Positions 22,086 through 33,369 of a DNA stretch of 64,000 nt are shown here, in pieces; the stretch's first letter is position 1; the number at the start of each line of letters is the position of its first letter. The DNA comes from Larix kaempferi. Taxonomy: Eukaryota > Streptophyta > Pinopsida > Pinales > Pinaceae. The notes beneath the pieces are model-generated. The model was given only the letters and a program-made list of their open reading frames with translations, did not search any database and was not told the DNA's origin. A program made the position numbers and the translations under genes. Location of the stretch: positions 186,001 to 250,000 of the forward strand of contig BSBM01001443.1 of the NCBI GenBank assembly GCA_027924585.1, read 5' to 3'.

Positions 22086-22315
22086 ACAAAATTCAGTCTA
22101 TCCTTTCACCTGCCAAAAGTCCTTTCTCATCTCTTCTATTCCTATATTTATAGATTTTACAAAATTTGTCTCTTCCCAAAACCTAACCCTAAGGAAACAA
22201 AAAAATTTGTCTTCTAGTACCTAAAGAGACAAAAGCAATTTCCAGTTGTTTTATAAGCATTTATACAATAAAAATAACCCCAGTTGTCTTTTCCCAATAT
22301 TACAATAAAACATGA
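22086..22315 (-). other. Possible truncated LTR start after ORF3
   Basis: Below the ORF3 stop at 22316 the minus strand has a purine-rich run (GGGAAAAGACAACTGGGG) and then a TATA-like CTATAAATATAGG near 22135. This is where the 3' LTR of the ORF3-bearing element should begin. Only about 200 bp remain before the integrase fragment of a different element starts. The boundaries are inferred. Confidence 0.3.
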
Positions 22316-25300
22316 TTAAATTCCAGATGGCTCTGATGCCCCAGTCGATCCTTCTATCTCTGTTGAACTGTCCACTTCAGCAAGCTTGCTTGCTTCAGCT
22401 GGGTTGTCTACATCTTTAATGTAGCTGGCCCACTGTCTGATTTCTCGCAAAATGGTATTTCCCCGCGCAGAGATTTTCATTTTCAACGCTATTTCATGCT
22501 TTCACAGATCTGATTTAAAGCTGGCTTCTCCTGCCACTGCTTCCTCGATGATGCTTTCCAGAAAATAGGCATGGATAGAGGTCTTCCCAATGAACTGATG
22601 GAGGTCGTCGAGGTTTAGGACATCTATCTTCTTGATGTATTATGTTTCCGCACTCAGCTCGCTTTGCAGATCTGCCAAACATTGTTCTCTTTCGGGAAAC
22701 TCATAAATAGATTGAGGTAAAACCATGTTACATTTCTCATAGGTTTCCACGATTTTTGAGTAAAAGGCGTGATAGCTCTTGACGTTTTTTCGGATTTCAA
22801 CACTTATCTTTGCGCCACAATCCCTACAAAACTCGAGGACTCCAAAATCCAAGTCCAATTCATCAACGGTCTTAACCCGTAGGTTTGCTGGGAAACTAGA
22901 TTTCCCTTCCCTCCATTCAAATTGTTTATTTATCTCCTCCAAGTGGTGCGCATACTCCTTCTTCAGCTTCAACGCCTTGACTTCAATGGTTGTCATCCTT
23001 GTTATCATTTCTTTCACCCTGCAAATCTCTCCTGAAATTAGCGTCAATGATTGATGAACTTTCTTCTGCATCTCGCATGCTTGCTCATGAAATGCGGTTA
23101 GATCCTGCTTCTCATTTGCAACCTTGAGATGCTCTAATAGCTACACTTTTTCTTGCGTCAACCTTTCAAACTGAGGCTTGAAGAATTCGATTTGCTACAT
23201 GTTGTTGGATTCATGCTTCTCCAATTCTTCTATGCGAGCTTCCAAGTCTTTCTTCTCGCTTTCTGAGATTGTCAACTGCAATCTAGTGCGCTCTTTTCAC
23301 CTTCGAGCTGCCGGATTTGCAAAGTTGCTTCTTTCTTTTCTTCCTGAAGCTCTTCATACTTCAACCTTAACTCATTTCCTTATATCACCTCCTTCTGCAT
23401 GTTACTTTTTATTTTGAAACATAATTACCTGTACTTCTTAGCTTCTTCCACCAGGCGATCAACGTTATCTTTACTTGCTTGAGCCGAAGCCACACTGCAT
23501 GCTGCCGTGAACACAGGGTCGTTGTCGATCCCTTTAAAAAGAAGGGTTTCTGATACTCTAATTTCAAATCAGCCTTCTCCAATTTTCATCTTCTTCTCTG
23601 ATCTTTCTACAATAACATTCTTCCTTTTATCAAAATAAACGGAATCCAGGTTGGCCACTTGGAACTGCTTTGAAGGAGTGTATGGGGTAAGTGCGAGCTC
23701 TTCAGTTGTGACAACTCCTTCATTAGCAATCCCTGATTGGTTTATTGTTGATAGATCCATGTCCATGACTTGTGGGCTAGACATTCCTTGTTTTGCAACT
23801 CTCTTGGACTCTTCAGCTTCCTCTCTTGCTTTCCTCTATGCTAGTTTTGCTGCCTCTTGTTCCGCTTTCTCTCTTATCTCCTGCAACTTTTCGGCATCCT
23901 CCCTTTTGATTCTTTCGGCCTCTTCTTGCAGCAATCTGGCAGCCTCTTCTTTTCGAATTCTTTCATCTTCATCTTTCTGCTCTTTTGCTTCTTTCTGTTG
24001 CTGAGCTCTAGCAGCTTCTGCATCTTATTGTTGCTTTATCTCTTGCTCCCTTTTGAGCCTTTCTGCTTCCTATTTTTTCTTCCTCTTTGACTCTTCTGAT
24101 TGCAAAACCGCTGCCTCCTGGCGTTGTTGGTCTTCCTGCTCCTTTTGGATCAAACCAACAGGTTTATAACTGGAGCTGGCTCCGCTTGTAGGATGGTAAC
24201 GCTTTCCCAACTCAGTCATATTTCTGGCACTACGAAAAAACTCTTCATCTTTGTCCCAATGATGTGCATACTCAAAAGCGGTTCCGTGAAGGGAGCAATG
24301 CTCAGCGACCTTTCTGTCGGGATAATCCCTCCTAAAAGGCTTTGTGCCGAATCGGAAAACTTATAAATCCTGAGAAAAGGTTTCACCCTCCTTTGCTTTG
24401 TGGATACTATATGCACCGATGGTAAATGGCATTGGTGGGTAGAGATATTTCTTTTTATCACAGAGGACCCGGATGACTCCATCAATGAAGAGTTTCCTTA
24501 CAGCTTCTTTGTGCATGACAAATTCCGTGACATACCGAGGCAACAAAGCGGGTGCTTTAGTCCCTCCACTCATCCTGATATAGGTGCCCTTGGAAGAGAA
24601 GTAATCATCTCCAAATTTCTCTATGATAGGCATAGCGTTTTTCGACAAACAATTTGGCTCTTCTTCAAAGATGAGCTAATATAAGGGCATGATGAACTTC
24701 TCGCAAATTTGAGTGTAATGCTTTGCATACTTGTTCGCCCATGTGACTTGATAATCTACAAAGAGAAGGGACTCCTTTGTGCTCCAGATGTAGCCCATAT
24801 TAGGGAAAGAGTGCTTGCTCAGTAAGCAATCTATCAGATACGAAGACATGAAGAAATCAGCTTTCTTCTGGGTCAGGACTCCTTGAGCGGCAGTTAAAAG
24901 TGAGGCCATGTTGTTTGAGATTATGTCGGCCCAATTGAAAATTGTACCATGCGTAGCTACATGGACCATCACTGGCACCCAGCCAAGCTTGTATACATTT
25001 CCATTTGGCATGCCAAAAATTCAACTCAGCATTAGGGTGATGAGCCTATAGGGAGTCCTTAGAAGCATACTTTCATATTCTCCGTTGTTTCTTTTCCTTA
25101 TCTGTCTTTCAACTATCAACATCTTACTGGAGGATTCTAGAGGGTCTACTGCTTGCTTTGCTAGCCAATCCTTGTCCAGCCAAGTCCTTTCCTAGGTTAA
25201 CTTGTAGGTAGCCATGACATGCTCTAGCACGAAGGATGCAAGACTCATCCTGTTGTTATCATTAATGAATCTCTGGTCAGTTTTCACATTAGTAATTATC

Positions 25301-25596
25301 CAGCCAAGAACTTATGAGCATGGGGAGAGCTCGGGACGAGTTGCTGCCTTGTGAAGGCCAGATTTCTTGATGTTCAAATAGACCATTCTTTCTTCTAAGG
25401 TTACATCAGGGTAATGCTTGTCTCTGATAAATCTGTACAACTCGCCCCACTTATGCTCTGGGGCGGTTCTTGGGGCTACTCCGGTGACATCTTGTGTATC
25501 GCCAAACATTGTTTCAAGCGAGGTATCCAATAATATTTCCACGTCTGATTCTGGTTCAGCAAGCTTAGCCTTCTATCTAGTAGATGACCTGTGCAT
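22316..25596 (-). pseudogene. Orphan Gypsy ORF3 (unknown function, homologue of 52359-55753)
   Basis: A long decayed reading frame from ATG at 25596 to TAA at 22316, about 1,090 codons. From 25596 to 23569 it stays in one frame broken only by stops, then shifts frame near 23300. The N-terminal half is a globular domain with YRLITLMLS, GMPN, FNWADIISNN, SSYLIDCLLSK, FPNMGYIW, ICEKF and ALLPRYV. These match in order and spacing the ORF3 at 52359-55753. The middle (about 24150-23820) is extremely Glu/Lys/Arg/Gln-rich, and 23300-22640 is coiled-coil-like. I see no signal peptide or membrane segment. It carries no reverse transcriptase or integrase motif, and no pol from the same element is left beside it. 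Pfam-type names that may fit are plant transposon proteins of Gypsy elements, but I do not assign a function. Confidence 0.7.
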
Positions 25597-26439
25597 GTCA
25601 AGCCTGCGATGGCAATGAGAGGACACATGAGAGATTTAATAGTTTATGAGAAACACATTGTTAGCGAGTCAACACAACATTCGAATTTACGGTGCTTAAC
25701 AGAACTTGAGCATACACAAGTGTTAGCTAGATTTTTCAAAGACAAAAATAATGAAGAGGAGCATTTAAACAAAGTCATCCATGCATTTAAACAAAAACCC
25801 GAGTGTTGCTAGCTAGCATTTAACAATATCTTATCATCATGAGCCGAAACATCCTACTGGGGCTAGCCTTTAGAAAACATGAGCATGCAAAGAATGTCGT
25901 CGTGGGATAAGGTGTTTCCTCAAAATATTATTTGGATTTTCACAAGTTCATCTTTTCTACAATCAAACGAATGTGAGGGAAGAGCCCTTCCATAACAAAA
26001 AGATTGACTGACATGCCAGACTGTATGCGCATGGAGCACAATGCATAGTGGCCGCGGAACTGGTTGATGGGGATGAACATAAAATGGTTTTCTTTCGAAC
26101 TCGTGCAAGAGATGCCTGGCAAACTAAGGGAAAAGAAGTTCATATTGGGCACAGGGTTCCCACAAATCACTTGAAAACGGGAGCAATTCAGGTGTTATAA
26201 CGATGTGGGTTCGGCCTTGAGGGACACCCAATGAACATCTTTAAAGCTAAAAACGAGCATTTAACGGGGTTTCCTACTAGACAAAAACCAAAGGGAGGGG
26301 ATCGAGGGCCTACCTGTCTTTATCTAAATGGATCCCTACAGTCGATGCGCATACCCAAGCTAGTGAAAGTCTAAAAATTCCAATGGAAAACAACAATGCT
26401 TCTCGATTTTGACAATAATGGATGAAAAACCCCGTTGGG

Positions 26440-26442
<3 letters not shown>
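25597..26442. other. Spacer upstream of the orphan ORF3
   Basis: No coding signature that I can recognise on either strand. Confidence 0.5.

Positions 26443-26477
<35 letters not shown>
26443..26477. repeat. (AT)n microsatellite
   Basis: About 17 uninterrupted AT units. Confidence 0.95.
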
Positions 26478-26478
<1 letters not shown>

Positions 26479-26489
26479 CAGGGGAAATT

Positions 26490-27190
26490 AAATCCCGCGG
26501 TGTGGACAGTTGGAGACTTAAATGTGCACGGGGCTCAATGCGAACATCAATTACTCCGCATGGGGCTAAAACTGAATTTTCACCAACTAATCTTTCCCGC
26601 TTTCCAAAAAATGGTTGCGTCGTGGTCAATGACTCAACTGGTAATTTTTGCGCAACGGTCGGCAATTTTAAGGGTAACTCCTGCGACCAAACACTGCGAC
26701 AAGGGTTGAAACAAAGGTCGACGAGGGTTAAGCTAACAAGACGTGCATGGTCAGTGAAATTAAACCTAGAAACTGTGACCCAGCAGCGCGACGAAGTTAA
26801 ATCCAAAAGGGCGCAAAAGGGGGTGGCGAAGTTAAGGTCAAACTCAGTGCAACAGTCGGCGGAAATAACATTAAAAACTGCGACCAAGGATGACTTTAGC
26901 ACCACTGATCAGAAAAAAATAAAATGCGATGTTGCGCCACGGTCGACGCTTTTGGATTTAAAATCTGCGACCGATCGGTGAAAGATAAACATAACAACTA
27001 CACAACGGTTGGCCAAGATAAGGTTAAAATTTGCACAACAGTCGCAAATTTTATCATTAAAATTTGCACAACTGTCGGTGCTTTTATCATTAAAATCTGC
27101 GACCAAAGCCAACTAAAAAGGAACTTTACCTTAGCGGAGAAAACAAAAAAAAATGTTGAAGAAAGAGAATACTTGAGGAGTTAAAAACAA
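26490..27190. repeat. Degenerate repeat array upstream of the orphan ORF3
   Basis: Words such as CTGCGACC, GCACAACAGTCG, TTAAAATTTGCAC and TTTTATCATTAAAAT recur every 30 to 40 bases. The clearest copies lie at 27010-27110. The minus strand translates as repeated ADFNDK/CANFN units without being a real protein gene. The array lies beyond the 5' end of ORF3, the same relative place as the arrays in the two other ORF3-bearing elements. Confidence 0.7.
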
Positions 27191-28437
27191 GCTTCAAATG
27201 ACCAAAGGACTTCTTCAAAAATAAAAGAAGGGGCCCCCATGATTTCCTAAGAAAACAATGGGGATCAGGTTGCAACAGCAACATGTCTGTCTTGGGAGAA
27301 CCAGGACTAGTAGAGTGGACTCAAGGAAGCAAGGTTCGATCTTCAATCCTCGTCACAGGGTCTTAAATCCTCTTTACAAAGCCTTCAAACCTCATTACTG
27401 TAACGTCCCCCTCCTATCATACCAGCATGATAGAGAGGACGTGATGCTAAAACTGGGCATCTAGCCCCATATCCATTAAGTAAAAACTCATTGATAAAAA
27501 GACATATACATGTGCATATTATAGAAATACAGTGGAATTAAAAATCATGTTTAATATCTAACATACATTCAACATTTCTGTGACAGCCATTAAATAAAGA
27601 CATTGCAGAATTTATAAAAGAGAATACTTATCTTAACAAGTAGTCCCAAGCAACCAGCTATGCATCTGCAACGTTCCACCCAACCATAGGCCAGTTGTGC
27701 TTATCAACCTCTTGATACAACTTCCACCCCCGAGATGGGCATGATTTCTACAAGGAACCAGGGAACAACAGACTCACACATAGCCAAGCATACACCAAGA
27801 TGAGCCAAGCCAATCTATAATTGGGTTTATCAGGCTGCTAGGAAATGGAAAGGAAGAATTGCTAAGCTAGTGAGCTCAAGCACAGAGCCCGGGATACCTC
27901 TACAAGATCTATCTAGCTTGTCACCCACAATGCCTACACACCCCACTCAAGGAAGTATTCCCTTCACCAATTCATAGTCCCTCAGGCCATACCTTCCAAA
28001 TCTAGAGTGTCCCAGGTGTGCATAGAAGAGTAGCCATCCTTCTTGATCTTCTTGAGAGGTTATTCTCCCCACTAGGTTTATCAAGCCAATTCTATCCACT
28101 ACCACTCCAAATCTCTTGCTCACAGGTTCAAACCAAAACAGGGATGCACATAACAGCAAAACCACAATTGTTGGGCATGAGGAAAAATGTTTTTCAGTAG
28201 AATACCCAAAGAGGGGGTTTCTACCAATTCATAAAAACGTGGGAAAGCCCAAAAACGAAATGGCAATTGGGGAACAACCCTGGAGAGCAGAAATCGTTTT
28301 CAGAAAAACGTCCATGGGCATTTTGGGGCAGAAACGACCTCCATCACAATCCCAAATCGTGGCCCTTCTCTCCCAGCTGCTGTACAATGCAAAAACGAGC
28401 TCCCGGGCATGGAAAATGCAGGCAAAATGGTGAAAAA
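27191..28437. other. Unassigned DNA, possible start of another LTR at 27399
   Basis: At 27399 the sequence TGTAACGTCCCC begins, a start commonly seen for plant Gypsy LTRs. If so, the Athila-like element at 28438 is inserted in that LTR or its internal region. I found no matching end, so the call is tentative. The open frames across 28000-28560 look compositional. Confidence 0.3.
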
Positions 28438-29857
28438 TGTCAAGCACTCTATATGCAGATGAATTGTTACCAATACACACAGAGCATATGAAATTTATTG
28501 TCAACCCGAGAAAGTCTTTTTGTTTCAAAGGATAAGTGCACAATCTATGCTTAAACACCAAACCATTAGAAGTAAATACTTTTATCTTCTATCATCCATG
28601 TTCATCCCAAAAATCTATGCAATCCCAATTGCCTTCTAACTGCTACACTTCAATTCCTCTCTATCATGCATCAATAAGAAATGGTATCATATCTAATTAA
28701 CAATTGCAGGAAAGAAATCTCATTCGTATTCTAGAACAAGCACTTGTTTGATCTAATCACTCTGGAAATCATAAAGCATAAACTGAACATTAATCTAGAA
28801 ATCCAATTGCAAAAGATTGAGTCAACTATTCTAAGAAATTGAATTGCAGAATGGAAATAAACAACACACAATAGGAAAGATAAATTGCAAGGGCTCAAGG
28901 GATCACAACTTAGCTGCAAGATGAACAAGGCTGTGTATAATTATCACACTAATTGCATAAAGTCTATACTCAGTCGACTGTCACTCTGTATTACTTGCCA
29001 AATTCAAGGGATTCTAATATTAATTGTACTGAAAATCCACACCATAAATATTGTTGCTGCGTACAAAAGGAAAGAACAAAGCATCACACAATAATAAATT
29101 CAAAATCCTATTTTAACTCAGCAATCTCTGTGGAAGACGGGCCCAGTCTTCACACAGAGACACTGGCTGAACAACACGAATTCCTTTAGCTCAGAAGCAA
29201 CCCCTTATATTAACAGAAGAATGATTACACAGTTTTGCTCGGCTGCTAATACAATGAATTAATTGTCTGCTGTTCAACCCCTGGGTCGAGGAAACTCCCC
29301 ATATTTATACAAATCATAACATCAAACCCTATAATCGGGCAGCCATGAAGATCTCTGATCTTCAGGCGCCCTAAATAACTAGCTGTTACAATACGTGGCA
29401 GAACAGAAACATCAAAATATGAGAAAGTTATCAATTGACCCAAGAGTGGCGGTCCTTCCAGCTCACAGCTAGACTCGAGTAGTAACATACTCAAGATAGC
29501 GCATTCTGTTACAGCTGCCTTGTCACAGCTGTGCCTTAATTGATGATTCGAGCCCCAAGGATCCCTTTACAAGCAACGAATATCCCTTCTTTCACGACTT
29601 GTTCAGCCCCGATCTTCCTGCAGTCCATTTATCTCAACTACCTTCATAAATCGCAACATGTTAGCACAATTGAGAGATGCACAGCTTTAATTATCACAAT
29701 CATAAGCATTAATAAAATAAAACAATGATCAGTCATACCTTGGTAATTTGGGGAATAAGGTAAGGACAATAGGTCTGATTGCCATGATAAGTGTTGTAGG
29801 ACAGGGGCAGGAAAGATGATTAAAGATGATTAAAAAGGGCCAATTCTGGGCTCAACA
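28438..29857 (-). repeat. Athila-like element 3' LTR
   Basis: 1,420 bp, plus strand TGTCAAGCAC...GGGCTCAACA. It adjoins the polypurine tract at 29858. It aligns with 40586-42005 without length difference. Confidence 0.95.
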
Positions 29858-29870
29858 TCTCCCCCCAACT
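29858..29870 (-). other. Polypurine tract of the Athila-like element
   Basis: The minus strand reads AGTTGGGGGGAGA directly before the LTR start TGTTGAGCCC. Confidence 0.9.
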
Positions 29871-30134
29871 ACCCTGTTGCATGTCCTCATGCAACAACCT
29901 GCATTATTCAAAATCTGGGTCCTGTACTGAGCCCTATCCATGGAGAGAGGAAGAATTGTAGGAAACCCAGGCACCTTATCTATCTTTTGAACAGCCTCTG
30001 TGAGTAACCCAACATCTTCCTTCATCATTGTTCCCCTTCCACTGATAATTGCTGGTATCTGGAAATGCAGTTAGTGTAGTGGGAATCTTCCTGCAGTTTC
30101 ATTATGCTGTGCCTGGGGGCTTAGAAGGCAATCC
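29871..30134 (-). other. 3' noncoding stretch between ORF3 and polypurine tract
   Basis: About 260 bp without coding signature after the likely ORF3 stop at 30135. Confidence 0.6.
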
Positions 30135-32818
30135 TTAATCTGAATCTAAATCAATAACATTCCTAGGAGGGAGAAGCACTGGTTCTTGTGGGGCAGTGTC
30201 TTCTAGCACATCTAAGTTTAATAAGAGAGTTGTTGGTTCTTGTGTGACAGCAACATCTTTTAGGCTTTCTTCAGCAGCTACCATCATTGCTTTTAGGGAC
30301 ACTGGTTCTTGTGTAACAGTGTCTTCCTTTCCTTCTACTGCTGAGATTGGATCTCTTTCTCATTGTGCAGCTCCTCCTCCAAAATTTTGGTGTCACCTGA
30401 TCATGGTGTCTGCACCTGTTCATCTTCACCCCACTGTGTATCGAGAATGAAATCCACTCCAGGTTTATCTTTTAAATGAAATTCAGGAGTTGATGTTGCA
30501 GCTTCCAAGGATGTTGGTTCTTGTGTAGCAACATCCTGGCTTGCCTTTTCATCCTCCTATTGTTGCAACTCTTCTCCTATGAGCTCTGTGTCATGGGAGT
30601 CCTCTGGGGTTACAACCCAGAGTTCATCATTAAACTCCAGAGTCTCCTCTGTCCCAGGTTCTTATCCCATCTGTTTGGCCGATTGGACAAGTATATTCAG
30701 GTTTGTTGGTTCTTGTGTTGCAGCATCCTGTTCCAATTTATCACTGTCCTGCCTTTGTGTCTCTTCTTCTAAAATTTCTGTGTCCTGGGAGCATTCTGGG
30801 GTTATAGCATAACATTCTTCATTGGCCTCCAAAGTATCCTTCATTCCAAGTTCTTCTCCCATCTGATCTATGATCTCTGTATCGTGGGAACACTCTGGGG
30901 TTACAATATATTCCTTATTAAGCTCCAGAGCGTCCTCCATCCCATGTTCTTCTCCTACCTGTTCCATAATTTCTGCATCGTGGGAAGTGGCAGCTTCAGC
31001 AAGGATGTTTAAAAGTGTTGGTTCTTGTGTGGCAGCACCTTCTTTTTCCACTGCTTCCCCCAATGTGGCCACAAGCTATTGTGCTGAATAAGTGTTAAGT
31101 AGAATTTTATGGCCTACTTCCTTAAAGATTTCTCCACAGGTGGGGCAGAGTATTCGTTCATCCTCCTCCCTAGCTCCAGCAGAATCTGATTCCTCCACTT
31201 GGTCTGTAGCCTCTATCAATGTATACATTTTTCTTTCACCCTGTTTTCTGCAGGTTTCCTTCCAGATTTCCAATTCCCTCCTGAGCACTTGGAGATCCTC
31301 TTTCAGCATTGCGTTCTCAGCCAAAAGTCCTTCAATTCCAGGTTCTTCCTCCACTGGCCTTTGTGGAGCATCCATCGGTCTTGGTACAAGGATTGGGGGT
31401 TCAACCTGTGCCTCTAAGGTTGCCCATCTTTTCCTGGCTGCCTCTGCTGCTGTGGCTGATCGAGTTCTTTTCTTTCTGATTGGTGATATTAGATTAAATT
31501 CATTGGTGGCTCTCTTTCTTTTCTTCTGTTGTGTTTTCTTTTGTGGTGTTTCCTTTTGTGGTGTTTCCCTCTGTGGTGTTTCCTTCTGTGGAGCTGGTAC
31601 ATAAGGGATCAAAGCTGAGATTGAGGGAATGTGTTCTTTCCTCTCATGCTGTTCTTCCTCAATTACAGCTCCTCCTCCTACCCACTCTGGTGAAGACTCA
31701 ATTGTTACCAGCTCAATGTCTTCTTCCATTGCCCTGGCTCTGTCATCTTCAGGTTCCATTGTCGCAGCATTTGATGCCGCTCCAATTTCACCTTCTGTTG
31801 TCAGAGCTGCCCTGTTATCTGGGTTTTCCACAAAGGTTTCATCTACACCATCACCTAATGGATCTGTTTGTGCCTCCCCTTGCTCTCCTTCAAATGCAGT
31901 TTCATCCCCCAATGGTTTTGCTTGTGCCGGAGGTTCATCCCCTAATTGTTCTTCTTCTAATGGAGGTTCATCCCCCCCGAATGGCTCTGATTGTGCCCTT
32001 GGTTGTTCATCTACTGTGATTTCACCCACCCCGGATGGTCCTGCTTGTGCCCTCGGTTTCTGTTCTTCTTCCATTTCATCCCCCCCCCCCCCAATTTCAA
32101 TGGAGGAACTCTGGTCCTCCTATTGTGGTGGAACCGGTATTTGATGTAATGGGATGACCCGCAAGGGAACGGGTTGCTGAGGTCGGTTTATGAACTGTTC
32201 CCAGGTTATATGATGTTGGGAAAGGGTCCTTACAATGATCAATTTGATAAGGCCATGGTGGGTGAGAGAGGAAAGTGGGTGCTTAGCAGACTGAACAAAT
32301 GTCGCCATATGACGCAAGTCGTGCAATAAATAGTATGGAATGTTTAATAAAATGCCATGGCGGAGATGAGAAAGCAAAGGAAGTTCAGAGTTATACACAG
32401 TTTGATATCTACCTTCATAAGTAATGTAATTCTTGAGAAAGACAGCAACCTGGTCCCATGGCTGCGGCAATGAGTTCAGTGCAATACCTCTTATGGACGC
32501 TTCAACTTGCTCCCCTGCGAGTAAAAATTCTTCGCGTGCAACCGTTGCAGGGACTCGTCGGTTAAACCATGGTTTTCCCACCATCGGGATGGCTGTAACC
32601 TCAGATATAATGATTTCAGAGACTTCTATGCGCAGCCCCCACACCGTGGAGTGAGTTTTGGTAAGATTCAAAGCAAATTGCAGGGCTGCATCCCGATCGA
32701 ATCCGTCCAATCGTTCAAAGAATTCGAGCCAGCCAGCAGCTTGAAAAATGGCAAGAACTTGAAGATTTCGCCTGAGTTCTCGTGTATTTAAAGGTTCATG
32801 GCAAACTGGAATCCCCAT
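30135..32818 (-). pseudogene. ORF3 of the Athila-like element
   Basis: Start ATG at 32818. One frame runs to 30401 (806 codons) interrupted by stops at 32120, 31076, 30662 and 30557; a frameshift then leads to a likely true end (IDLDSD, stop) at 30135. Residues 1 to 200 form a globular domain (LEFFERLDGFDRDAALQFAL, WGLRIEVSEIIISEVTAIPM, LTHHGLIKLI) of the kind annotated as plant Gypsy transposon protein or Athila ORF. An acidic Pro/Glu-rich region follows, then five TPQKE repeats (about 31530-31600). Two basic clusters (KKRKR and RKKRTR) resemble a bipartite nuclear signal, before a short coiled coil and CPTC...H. The tail has six TQEP-type motifs and repeated HDTEI...TPEC units. No membrane segment is visible, so a nuclear or capsid-associated role seems likelier than an envelope. 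Confidence 0.75.
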
Positions 32819-33369
32819 GGTCCTGGATGCAAGTTGAAGTTGCTATTCCACTGATTATAGGATCCCAGAATGGAAGTTGCAGCACAGAGGATGCACGAAT
32901 CGCTGAGCGGAGACGTTGAGAGAATGGGCAAATTTGGAAAGTTGAGCAGAGAAAAGCGTTTGAAATTTCCATGCCGAATTGGGGAAGGTGGCAATTATTA
33001 GCGTTTACGTCGTACGAGGGAAAGGTTTAATCAGGTATAATGGTGGTACGAGTGAAGGTACGACTAATATCGTTTAAATGATATCAATGCTAAATCACGT
33101 GATAAATGAAAGCCATACCTCATAAAACTGTGCGTCGGAATGCTGCGGAAAATGGTGGAGCATGCAGTTGGTGACGTCATGGAGCCGAACTCGTGCACAG
33201 TCAGACGTGTGATCATGATGACTCGGATAAGGCAATAAGTTCTTCCGTCGGTGAAACACAAACCATCGCATCCTCGGGGTCGGAATGATGAGTTCACCGG
33301 CACGACTGAGGTGAATCAGCACCATGATTAGCAGGTTTGGAACAATTCTTCTGTTAACACAGGAGTTAC

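Noticed and set aside
26409-26981. 190-residue plus-strand and 181-residue minus-strand open frames
   Set aside because: Both run through an AT microsatellite and a degenerate repeat array, so their openness comes from the repeat unit.
31073-31081. Programmed stop-codon readthrough at CAA-TAG sites in ORF3
   Set aside because: Three TAGs follow CAA, as in some viral readthrough signals, but the following bases do not fit the usual CARYYA context and the same element has many other random stops; CAG to TAG decay explains them.
31092-32144. Plus-strand open frames of 162-171 residues
   Set aside because: They are shadows of the minus-strand ORF3, whose repeats and Glu/Pro bias keep the other strand open.
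30135-32818. Envelope gene interpretation of the ORF after integrase
   Set aside because: No signal peptide, membrane helix or cleavage site is visible; nuclear-type basic clusters and a coiled coil argue against it.
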